Under the pieces are notes generated by a model. It made no database searches. It was not told where the DNA came from and saw only the letters and a program-made list of their open reading frames with translations. This document shows positions 1-9,172 of a stretch of DNA of 23,135 nt, in pieces. The position numbers and the translations under genes were made by a program. Source of the DNA: Micrococcales bacterium (lineage in GTDB: Bacteria; Actinomycetota; Actinomycetes; S36-B12; UBA10799); the NCBI GenBank assembly GCA_016703125.1, contig JADJCR010000017.1, positions 1-23,135 on the forward strand, in the 5' to 3' direction. The first letter of the stretch is position 1; every line of letters begins with the position of its first letter.

Positions 1-2650
1 GCGCCACCGCCGCGACACCGTCGGGCTGTTCGACCCTGCTACTACGAGGACGTGCCACCGGGTGCGGTTCTTTCCGCGAGGGCACGATCGGCGGTGGGCG
101 CCCGTGTTACCCAAAGCTGGGCTGTTCATGCCCGCGGGAACAGCAGCCGCTGGGCGACGGGCGGGCCTGTTCCGGCGCACCCCGCCCGCGTTCGATTTCG
201 CCACCTGCACCGGGTGCATGGAGCGCGCCTATCCCGCCCGGACGCCGCGATCCCCAACGTGGTGCATCGAGATCCACGACCTGATCCTGACCGGGATCAA
301 GGCACCCGACATCACCGAGCCGCAGCGAGAGGCTCTGCGCACCTATCGTCTACACCTGTCTGAGCAAGTGGGAGGCCTACCGGCAGGACAAGACCGCGGG
401 GCCGTTCGATGGAGGTCGTCGCCGAGGTGTGGGCTCCGGCATCGACTGGGGCGGCCCATTCCTTCGGCGCAACCTCGGACCCGCTGGTCGCGAAACTCGC
501 CACCTACCCCGGTGGCCCGCACACGGCCGTTCTTCGACGCGATGGAAGGCTACCGGTGGCCGGTACCGGGGCGTTGTTCGCGGCGACCATCGACCCGTGG
601 AAGGCACCGGGTGCCTGAGTGTATCGACGTGGCCCAGGGCCCTGACCGCGCCCGATGAGGACGCCGGACGTTCCGACTTGCAGACCGTTTCGAAATTTCC
701 GCCACCGCACTGCCCAACACGCCTGCGCGGTTCCTCGAGGACTCCGCCCTCGACCAGTGCCGACGGCGATCTCAAGCGGCCATGCTCGACCGGGCTACTC
801 TACTTCCACGAGACCGGTGGCGGCGAAAGTCCGCCGCGGCTGCGGCGAGGTCACCGCGATCCGGCTCGTGAGACGGCCACCAGCCATGCGCTGGCCGACG
901 ACCGCCGGCGGGCACATCCGGGAACTCGACGAACTGGTGACGGCGTTGCACGACAAACTCAACACTGTCGACGATGCCGAACGGTGCCGGCGGATCGAGT
1001 GACGCGCTCGCGACGCTGGAGAGCAGGCTGCAGGCCTTCTACGAAGGCGGTCCCACGTGGGCAACGGCCTGTCCTCGGTCGTCGTCGGCGAACGCCACAG
1101 GGCGCAGCAGCGTTCGACGCCTCGACCATGCCCTACAACTCCTATCAGTGACCCGTGGGTGAACAGCCTGTTTCAGGAGAGTTCCCGCCGTGGGCAAGGG
1201 GATCTTCGAGGGAATTCGACGCAGATGACCTTGGACGTCCGGGCCTCGCGCATCGCGCGCCCGAGCTCGAGGACGCTCTACGACCCGGGGACCGCCACGA
1301 GCCCGAGTTGCGCACGCTGTCAGCGGAGGAGTTCCGTCCCCGAGGAACTGTCCTGTTGCCGACGATCCTGTCGATCGGTGGCGACGGCGCGAGCTGGCGA
1401 CGACGCCGGGTTCTGGCGCGATGTCCCGGATCCTGGCCAGCGACACCCCGGTCAAGATGTTGGTCCTGACTTCGGGCGCGTACTCCAACACCGGTGGCCA
1501 GGCGCCCACCTCGAGTTTCACCGGGCAGGACTCCGACCTCGCCCGCTTCGGCGGCTCGCACTCCGGCAAGGCCGAGGCGCAAGGAACTCCGCCCTGCTCG
1601 CCTCCTTTCCACCCCCACGTACGCCTGCTCGACCAGCACGGTTCCACGGGCACTTCCCAGACGACCCTGAGTACCTGAGTACTGGACCTAGCCGGCGGTC
1701 ATGAACGTCCACAATTTCTGCGGATCTGAGACGGCATCCCGAAGTCGTCGTCGAACGCGCGGGCGCGGATGGCCGCCGAGAGCCGGATGCATCCGCTGTT
1801 CGTCCACGACCGCGCCGCGGCTCGACCATGCACGAGTGGTTCTCCATCGAGGGAAACCCCTGACGTGGACAAGACGTGACCACCAAGACGTTTGAGTACC
1901 TCGACGACGAGGGCGCACTGGGTAACCGATGACCACACCCGCCGACCCGCCGAGTTCGCGCTGGGCGAGGGGCGGTTCAAGATGCAGTTCCGCAAGTTGC
2001 AGCCCGGATGAGGAAAACCGCGCCGTGCCCATCGACGAGTACGTCGAGCTGTCCGCCGAACAGCGGGCCGAGCACCTGCCCTTCATCTACGCCACCGACG
2101 ACGACCGGCACTGATCAAGGTCGCCTGCTCGCACGGCATCGTGCCGCTGGTCGAGGACCGGCGCCGGTTCTGGCAGACCCTGTACCTGTCCCGGGTGCAT
2201 GAGGCGCAACTGACCGCGCTGCACCGAGCAGACCCTCGAGCAGCTGGGCGCGAAGTACGAAGAGGTCGCCACCGCCCGCGAGACTCGCTGGACGACATCG
2301 CGCGGGCCATGTCCGAACTGGCGACGTCCAGCCGGGCACCGGCCGGGGCCGGTGGGGACTGCCGACGCCTGGCGGCGCGAGCACCCGCCGCACCGGCCGA
2401 GGCGACGCCGGCCGCCGAGACCGCACGGCCCGGTCTGGCCCGACCCGCCGACGATGGTTTGTGCAACGACTGGGACCTGCTACCAGGAACTGCCGCAGTT
2501 CTTCGCCAGACCACCGTGGTCATCGACGGTGAGGCCCGGGTGATCGCCCGCATGATCCCCGGCGCTGCCGACTCCGTGGGAGGTCACCCCGAGATCGCCA
2601 AACGCATCGACCGGGTGCGCGCCAATTGCGACGCGGAGATCATCCGATGA
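1..2650 (+). CDS. PFOR-like 2-oxoacid:acceptor oxidoreductase, C-terminal part (5' end outside window, frameshifted)
   Basis: This is the ferredoxin and thiamine-diphosphate half of a pyruvate:ferredoxin oxidoreductase (NifJ)-like enzyme, which decarboxylates a 2-oxoacid to acyl-CoA and passes electrons to ferredoxin. Visible across frames are a first [4Fe-4S] domain near 200-265 (CTGCME, then PDAAIPN), a second near 605-640 (GCL, ECIDV), and the TPP domain at about 800-2200. The TPP domain carries CGEVTAIRL, IGGDGA (about 1375) and SNTGGQ (about 1490); GDG plus NTGGQ is the PFOR cofactor signature. SGKAEA and LLASFHPHVYA follow. A last ferredoxin-like patch near 2450-2520 reads CNDxGTCYQELPQFF. 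The end at the TGA of 2648-2650 overlaps the next start as ATGA, so the two genes are translationally coupled. About 15 indels break the frame. The family is clear; the exact 2-oxoacid is not, and the N-terminal domains are not in the window. Confidence 0.85.
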
Positions 2651-5391
2651 CCGCCGAACTCCGACCAGGCGGCGCCGCCAGCACACTCGACCACCAGGCG
2701 GAGTTGCTGCGCAGGCGGCTGGAGAGCGATCCGCGTGCCTTCCGCGAGGTGTTCATCTCCGAAGGCATGCAGGCGGTGGCTGGGGAGTTCCAGCAGCCCG
2801 ACCTGGTTGAGGAGTTCACCCGCAGCCTGTGGGACACGCTGCTGCGCGGCGACGACAGCAGCACGGTGCTGATGCGGTTCGTGTGGAACCTGCCCCTGTC
2901 GGGCAAGCGCAAGTTCATCCGCGCCATCGATGCCCACCTGTCGACCGCTACCCGATGTTCGCCGGCTGTCGCAGGGGTGGCCGGCCCAGAACGCGATCGA
3001 GCCCTATGTCCGCGACGCGCCGAGAGCCGGGCTGTCGACTTCGGCCTGGTCAACCGCGGTTTCCTCGGTTACCTGGAGCAGGGCTACACCCAGCGCGAAG
3101 TGGATCTGCTGGTGTGGCTCGAGGTGCTGCGCGACAAGCAGTGCGAGGAGAAGCCTTGCGAACTCGGGGAGTTCTCGCCGGATGCCGGGAACCCACGGGT
3201 GGCTGCCCGGTGTCCATCCACATCCCGGAGGTCATCGAGCTGATCGGCAAGAACCAGTTCCGCGAGGCGCTGGAGCTGATGGAGTCCAGCAACCCGCTGC
3301 CCGACGTCACCGGGCCGGGTGTGCCCGCAGGAACTGCAGTGCCAGGGGCGTGCATCCAGAAACTGCCCATCGCGATCGGCCAGCTCGAGTGGTACCTGCC
3401 GGAACGGGAGAAGCTGGTCGACCCTGGGCAGGCGACGCAGCGCCGGTCGCCGGGGTGCGCGATCCCTGGGAAAGGGCGACCCATCCGCCGGTCGCGATCA
3501 TCGGCTCGGAGCCGTCCGGGCCTCATCAACGCCTACCTGCTCGCCGCGCAAGGGTTCCCGGTCACGGTGTTCGAGGCGTTCCACGCACTCGGGCGGGGTG
3601 TTGCGCTACGGCATCCCCGAGTTCCGGCTGCCCAACGAGCTGATCGACGACGTCGTCGCGAAGATCCGGCTGCTGGGCGGCCGGTTCGTGATGAACTTCG
3701 TCGTCGGCAAGACCGCCACCCTGCAGGACCTGCGCGACGCCGGATTCGCGCGGATCTTCGTGGGTACCGGCGCCGGCCTGCCCCGGTTCATCAACATCCC
3801 CGGCGAGCACCTGCTCAACGTCATGTCGGCCAACGAGTTCTCACCAGGGTCAACCTGATGCAGGGGGTTGCGCCCCGACTACGAGACCCCGCCACCGCCA
3901 ACCGACGGCAAGCAGGTCCTGGTCATCGGCGGCGGCAACACCGCGATGGACGCCGCCCGACCGCCCGCCGGCTCGGCGGCCACGTCACGATCGTCTACCG
4001 CCGCACCCAGGCCGAGATGCCTGCGCGGGTCGAGGGAGCACCACGCCCTCGAGGAGGGCATCGTCTTCGAGGAGTTGCGCTCACCGGTGGAGTTCCTGGG
4101 CGATGACCGCGGGTTCGTCACGACCGCCGTCCTCGACCAGATGGAGCTTGGGGCGCCCGACGACTCCGGCCGCCGCCGCCGGTGTCCACCGGCCGCACGG
4201 CATCCAGGCGCGCCGATCTCGTCATCATGGCCCTGGGCAACGCGGCCAATCCGATCATCAAGGACTCGAGCCGCGGCTGGAGACGTCGGCCTGGGGCACG
4301 ATCAACCTCGACCACAAGGGCTCGCAGGAGACCACGCTGCCCGGCGTACACCGGCGGCGACGCCGCCCGTGGGGGTCGACGGCGATCCTGGCGGCCGGGG
4401 ACGGCCAGGCCGCCGCGCGGGAGATCTCGCCATCGACGACCTCTCCCCGCAGATCATCCGGGAATCCGTGCAACGCGCGAGCGCCTACACCGAGCTCGCC
4501 GCCACCGAGGCGACCATCCTGGGGAAGGCCGACCTCAGCGACGGCATTGTCGAGTTCACCGTCCGCGCACCGCTGATCGCCAGGTCGGCGCGGGCCGGGC
4601 AGTTCGTGCGCGTCCTCCCGCAGCCCGACGGCGAACTCATCCCGCTGACGCTGGCCGACTGGGACGCCGAGGAGGGCAGCATCTGCCTGGTCGTGCAGGG
4701 GTCGGCACGAGCAGCATCGAGATCAACCGGATGGCCGTGGCGACGCCTTCACGGGGATCGCCGGTCCACTCGGGCGCCCCAGCGACGTCCACGCGCACGA
4801 CCCCGACGCCACGGTGGTCTTCACCGCCGGTGGCCTGGGCCTGCCGCCGGTCTACCCGATCCTGCGCGAGCACCTGCGGGTGGGTAACCACGTGACGCTG
4901 ATCTCCGGGTTCCGCAGCGCCGATCTCATGTTCTGGGCGCAAGCCGACGAGCGGATCGGGCTGTTGCAGTCGGAGTTCGGCGACCGGCTCGACGTCGTCT
5001 ACACCACCAACGACGGTTCGTTCGGCGTTCCGGGCTTCGTCACCGGGCCGCTGGAGGAGATGCTGCAGGCACAGTCACGGGCGGAAGGGCGGCGCGTGGC
5101 CGAGGTCGTGACCATCGGTCCGGCGTTGGTGATGCGTGCGGTCAGCGACCTGTGCCGCGGCTACGAGACCCTTTGCGTGGCCAGCCTGAACTCGATCATG
5201 GTCGACGCGACCGGGATGTGCGGCGCCTGCATGGTGCCGGGGCTCATCGACGGCAAGCCCGTGCGCAAGCACGCGTGTATCGACGGTCCCGAGATCGACT
5301 CGCGCATCATCGAGTGGGACAGTTCCTGCCGCGCTTCAACCAGTTCAGCGCCCAGGAGCAGGCCAGCCGCGCCCGTCACGGCCTGGTTTGA
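2647..5391 (+). CDS. NfnB/GltD-like NADPH oxidoreductase fused to NfnA-like FAD/[2Fe-2S] reductase
   Basis: This is one polypeptide of about 914 residues. Residues 1-165 are a helical region I do not recognise. From about 165 a GltD/NfnB-type double [4Fe-4S] domain follows (QCEEKPC, GGCPVSIHIPEVI, RVCPQELQCQG). Next come the FAD site (VAIIGSGPSGL, with one G read as E), LGGVLRYGIPEFRLP, the NAD(P)H site (VLVIGGGNTAMDAAR) and GVYTGGDAARG. From about 600 the sequence becomes NfnA/SudB/PyrK-like: RAGQFVRVLP, IPLTLADWD, FTAGGLGLPPVYP, and a C-terminal [2Fe-2S] motif DATGMCGACM with KHACIDGPE. In NfnAB the same two halves are separate subunits that bifurcate electrons between NADPH, NAD+ and ferredoxin. 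Being coupled to the PFOR gene suggests ferredoxin is the shared carrier; that is inference. Many indels interrupt the frame, but no domain is lost. Stop at 5389-5391. Confidence 0.88.
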
Positions 5392-5476
5392 GTCTGCTGG
5401 GGTTGTCGTGGTGACGGCCGGACCAGCCGGCTTCTGCTGAGATGCCACTGCAGCGGTTCCGTTTGTAGCCGCGCCT

Positions 5477-5523
5477 TTGCGACGAAGGTGCCGGGCACCA
5501 CCGTCGCAATGCGACGAAGGTGC
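5477..5523. repeat. Imperfect palindrome plus partial direct copy; possible terminator or interspersed palindromic repeat
   Basis: Positions 5477-5492 and 5494-5509 form arms of 16 nt around G5493, with 14 of 16 pairs (mismatches only at 5485-5486 against 5500-5501). The left arm core GCGACGAAGGTGC is repeated directly at 5511-5523. The hairpin lies 86 nt after the stop of the Nfn-like gene and downstream of the minus-strand operon, so it could end either transcript, although no U tract follows. The arrangement of an arm, its complement and another arm copy also resembles intergenic palindromic repeats dispersed in some actinobacterial genomes. The rest of 5392-5552 shows nothing I can assign. 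Confidence 0.55.
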
Positions 5524-5552
5524 GCGGTCCCCACCCCTTGCACCCAGCACCA

Positions 5553-5826
5553 TCACCACAAACCAGCCCCAGCCCCCGCACCATCGTCACAATCGCGTTC
5601 CAGCGGCGGGTCAACCCCAGGGACGGTCACCTGGACCTCTTCAGAGTCAGGGCGTCGCCCATCCGGACACTCAAGGCCACGTGGAGGGCGGCCACGGAAG
5701 TTCGGCACGCCGGCCTGCGGTTGTCCGCTCTTCATCCCCTGCCGACTCGAGCCCATTCACCGCTCTCCCCACGCTCCCCCACTGCACCAACGCCAGCGCC
5801 AGCTCCTCCTCGGTGATCCCGTTCAC
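5553..5826 (-). CDS. Small hypothetical protein, last gene of the MoxR-VWA operon
   Basis: A GTG at 5826 overlaps the TGA of the preceding gene as GTGA, the usual sign of translational coupling in this operon. The predicted start is VNGITEEELALALVQWGSVG, continuing to WPPSTWP near 5670. A stop there can be bypassed by one indel into a frame reading CPDGRRPDSEEVQVTVPGVD and ending at 5553, giving about 90 residues. The N-terminus is acidic and helical; there is no signal peptide or membrane segment. I do not recognise the family. The ORF may instead be only about 51 residues (ending near 5671), and it may not be real; the 4-nt overlap is the main support. Confidence 0.4.
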
Positions 5827-6792
5827 TCCGGCGACCCCCTATCCTCCAACTCGTCGCGCAACCTGACCCGCGTCTGCCATCGCGGCGGTGAGGGCGGGTA
5901 GGCCAGGTGGTCCACTTCCGGCCCGGTGAGCATCGCTACCGGCGGGGCCACCCCGGAGTCGCACCACTTCATCAGCTCCACGCCGGCCATCACCGGGCTG
6001 ATCGCCCAGTGCGCGGCGAAGGCCTCCACGTCACCGATGTCGTAGGGGCTGTCGATGAGCCGCTGCGCCAGCCGGTCCATGATCCCGGTGCGCAGCCAGC
6101 GGGCACGCAGGGTCGGGTCGGCCCGGTCGGCCTTGCCGTAACTCCACGCCAGGTAGGTGATCGAGCGAGGTTCCAGGTGCACCGCGCGCATCGTGTCGCG
6201 GATCCATGTCAGGCTCGGGTTGCGGGCCATCACGCCGAGGTAGAACTGCACCGGCAACGGGTCGTCGGCGTCGATCTCCAGGCTGATCCGGTCGACCTCG
6301 TCGGGGTGCATCCCGCACTCCCACATCGCGGTCCAAGGTTCACCGGGCATCTCCGGGGCCGGTTCCGGCGCGAACCCGCGGCACAGCGCCACCACCTGCC
6401 ATGCGTGCGCACCGTGGGTCAGCGCCACATGTTTCGGGTCCCGGGCGTGGGCGACAGCGTCCTGCGGGTTCTTGTACCCCGGCGCGCGCAACACTGGGCC
6501 TTATTGGCCGGGTGCCACGGCCTCGTGACTGCGTAGCGCGAATCGGGCGGGCGACCAGGCGCTGTTCCAGCGTGAACCACTCGAGCACCGCCGGCGACGC
6601 GACATCCGCCAGTTCCAGGCACGACAGGTACCCGCCGAGCGCGGCCAGGATCCGCTCCTGCTCCAAGTCGTGGCCGGTGTCCACGGTGCCGTCCGGGAAC
6701 AGCGTGACCGGGTGTCGCTTCGAGCCTTTGGTGCTGGTCCGGCTGGTCCGGCAGGTCACGGTCACAGTGACAGGTCCGGGCAGGTCACCCAT
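5823..6792 (-). CDS. Hypothetical protein in the MoxR-VWA operon
   Basis: The ATG at 6792 lies inside the end of the VWA gene (8-nt overlap), so translation is probably coupled. One frameshift near 6500-6540 splits the gene: the upstream segment has HPVTLFPDGTVDTGHDLE and AALGGYLSCLELADV, the downstream segment has DPKHVALTHGAHAWQVVALC, MWECGMHPDEVDRISLEID and YLAWSYGKADRADPTLRARW. The restored product is about 323 residues, soluble, with no signal peptide. No catalytic motif stands out. The conserved-looking Cys and His residues (ALC, WECGMH, MKWCDSG) could be structural. The position as fourth gene after an ATPase and a VWA protein suggests a partner or substrate of that pair. I cannot assign a function. 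Confidence 0.7.
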
Positions 6793-7998
6793 CGGGCACT
6801 ACTTCCACCCGCTGCACCCAGCCCGGCGTCGGGGGCACTGGTCGCGGCGCCGGCCCAGCACGCCCACGATCACCGGCACCGGTACGGGCATCGTCGGCCA
6901 CGGGGTGTAGCCGTCGGTGAGCACAATGACCGTCTGCGGGGCCGGCCGGCAGGCCAAAGCCCCCGCGATCCCCACGCCCATGTCTGTGCCACCACCGCCA
7001 GTCAGCCGCACCTCGCGCACATCGCGGACCTGCTGCACGGTGTGCACGGCGGCGTCCACCGCCAGCACGGTCACGCTGCTGTCCGGCACCGCCAAGGAGG
7101 CAAGCACCGATTTGACCTCCCCCAGCGCCTGGGCCAGCAGCCCGTCGTCGACACTGCCCGACGTGTCGACCACCACCGCGACCGCAGGCACCGGACGCCG
7201 CAACGCCGGCACGATCGCCGCCCCCACCGCCTGCTGGCGCCGGGAGATCTTCGAGTACGTGTAGTCGACCTGCCCCTGCCCCCAGCCGATCCCACGGCGC
7301 ACCGCCGCGTGCAACACCTGCTGCCACGGCACCACCGGGTCCAGGATGTCCCCGACCCACCGGCCCCACTCCCCAGGCATGCTGCCGTACTGGGTGCAGT
7401 GCTCGCGGAACTCGATCGCCACCGTCTTGCGGATCGCCTCGGCGGCCTGCGTGGACAGCCCCGGCATCTCCGCGTCGCCCGGTGGCAGGTCGTGCTCGCG
7501 GGCCATCCCGTCACTCCCGCTGCCACAGGTGCGGTCCGGGTCCAGCCCCAGCGGCGGCTTCGTCACCGGCCGGGCCCGCAACAGCCGGAAGTACTCCTCG
7601 GCCGAGCGGTTCGGGGCCTGGTGCACCTGCCGGGGTTGCGGCAGGCCGGCATCGAACGGCAACACCTCCCCGATCGTCAAGTCGGCGGCCATCTTCCACC
7701 GGTCCCGAGACGCGGCATCCACCCCGCAGTCGGTCGCCCTCCCGGCGTGGTCGGCGAGCAAGTGCCACACCTGATGGGCGATCTCCCGGGCCAGCGCATC
7801 CACATCCGCACCCAGCACCCACAGCGGGTTGACGTAGAGCCGCCAGTAGACGTCGGTGGACATCCGCGCCACCCGCTCCGTGGGCACCGTCACCAACGCG
7901 TACACCGCCGTCGACAAGTACGGCATGTCCCCGGCCGACTGCGACACCAGCCACAACTTGGCCGCCGCCAGCCGCTCGGCGACGTCGGCTCCGATCAC
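6785..7998 (-). CDS. VWA domain protein with N-terminal metallopeptidase-like domain (DUF2201-type)
   Basis: The GTG start at 7998 overlaps the ATPase stop by 4 nt (GTGA). The product is about 404 residues, with one frameshift near 6850; the restored end is VQRVEVVPDG. Residues about 10-130 resemble the putative metallopeptidase domain that precedes VWA-like domains: MSTDVYWRLYVNP, then EIAHQVWHLLADHAGRA, where a zinc-peptidase HExxH appears as HQVWH. The C-terminal half is a von Willebrand A domain with an intact metal-ion-dependent adhesion site: VVVDTSGSVDD (DxSxS), GGGGTDMG (Thr) and VLTDGY (Asp). Such proteins typically pair with MoxR AAA+ ATPases that remodel a target through the VWA partner, matching the gene upstream. 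The target here is unknown. No transport signal is seen, so it is likely cytoplasmic. Confidence 0.85.
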
Positions 7999-9109
7999 AG
8001 CAGACCAGCCAACTGCAATGCCGGCGCGAACACCGTCAGCCCAGGCGGCAACTCCGCACCCGCCGGCCGGCGCCCCGGCCGCAGCAACGCCCGCACCACC
8101 GGCACCGCCGAATCCAGACTCGAATGGGCCGCCGCCCTGACACAGACCCCCATCGCCGCGGTCCACCGATCCGGCGTCGGGTCGGAGGTGTACGCGGCCA
8201 GCAGCCCTGCAGGGCCACATGCACCCGGTCGGCGCGCAGCCCCTTCAACCCATCACCCAACGGATCGGCCAGCAGCTCCTCCGGATCCGGCAGATCCAAC
8301 GCCGAGCGCCACGTCAGGAACTCATGGCCCACCGGCGCACCCACCGCCCCGTACACCAGCAACCGCCGCACCTCCTCGCCGGCACCGGCATGCTCCGCGA
8401 TCGCCAACAACTGCGCCGCGTAATCCCACGTCCGTGGTGTCGGGAACGCCCGCCCGCGGCCGGCCGAATCCTTCGGGATCGACGACAACTGCCCGCCCCG
8501 GGTGCGCAGGAACCCGGCCACCAGACTGCGCTGCGCCGAGGCCAACCCGTCGAGGTCCGCCGGTCGCTCCGGCACCGGCAGCACCGGCCAGTCCCCAGTC
8601 ACGATCGATTCCGTGTACACATCCAGTGGCAACGACCACTCCAGATGCACGAACCGGTTCGCCGTCGGCGGCGCCAACTCCCACCCCGACGCCGCCACAT
8701 CCGCCGGGTTCGCCGCCGCCCCGAACGACACCCGATCCGGCAACTGCAACACCCCCACCTGCGCATGCGTCAACGGCCGCAACGCCGCCGCCTGCACCGC
8801 CGGGGACGCGGTCGTCCACTCGTCGAAGAACACGATCGACGGCTTCGGCTCCTCGGACACCCGCACCGCCCACCCCGGCGGAGCCAGCGTGACCCGGTCC
8901 CCGTTCACCACCGGCAACCCCGCGAAGTCCGACGGCTCGTAGTGCGAACAGATCAACGTCTCCACATGCCACCCGCTGCCCGCCGCCGACTCGATCACCG
9001 CCGTCTCCCCAGCCCCCTGATCACCCCATAACAGGAACGGGATCCGCGCGTCAACGCACACGCCGACCGCCTGCAGTACGGCCTCGTACGACTCGCGATC
9101 CCTGGCCAT
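7995..9109 (-). CDS. MoxR-like AAA+ ATPase
   Basis: The ATG at 9109 follows GGGGAG, a good ribosome binding site. The product is about 371 residues, with one frameshift near 8213; the restored C-terminus ends in PALQLAGLL just before the VWA gene. Walker A is at about residues 28-36, LLWGDQGAGETAV, with Glu where Lys is expected. Downstream are SHYEPSDFAGLPVV, Walker B IVFFDEWTTA, the sensor-1 region FGAAANPADVAASGWELAPP and the arginine-finger neighbourhood TANRFVHLEW, all typical of MoxR ATPases. These form hexameric rings and act with VWA proteins. The K-to-E change would normally abolish nucleotide binding. With base errors common in this assembly I suspect an artefact, but it may be real. 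Confidence 0.88.
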
Positions 9110-9172
9110 GTCTCCCCTTCCGCCGACTGGAGCCCGATTGAAACATGGGCCTACGACACGGACGCACCAAGG

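Noticed and set aside
2829..4106. Long plus-strand open frame of 425 codons
   Set aside because: It mixes out-of-frame sequence with two in-frame pieces of the Nfn-like fusion; not a separate gene.
5392..5552. CRISPR-like repeat because GCGACGAAGGTGC occurs twice
   Set aside because: Only two copies 19 nt apart, separated by a reverse-complement arm; no spacer regularity or cas genes.
6670..8892. 740-codon open frame on the plus strand
   Set aside because: It is Pro/Arg/His-rich low-complexity translation lying antisense to the VWA and ATPase genes, a usual artefact in GC-rich DNA.
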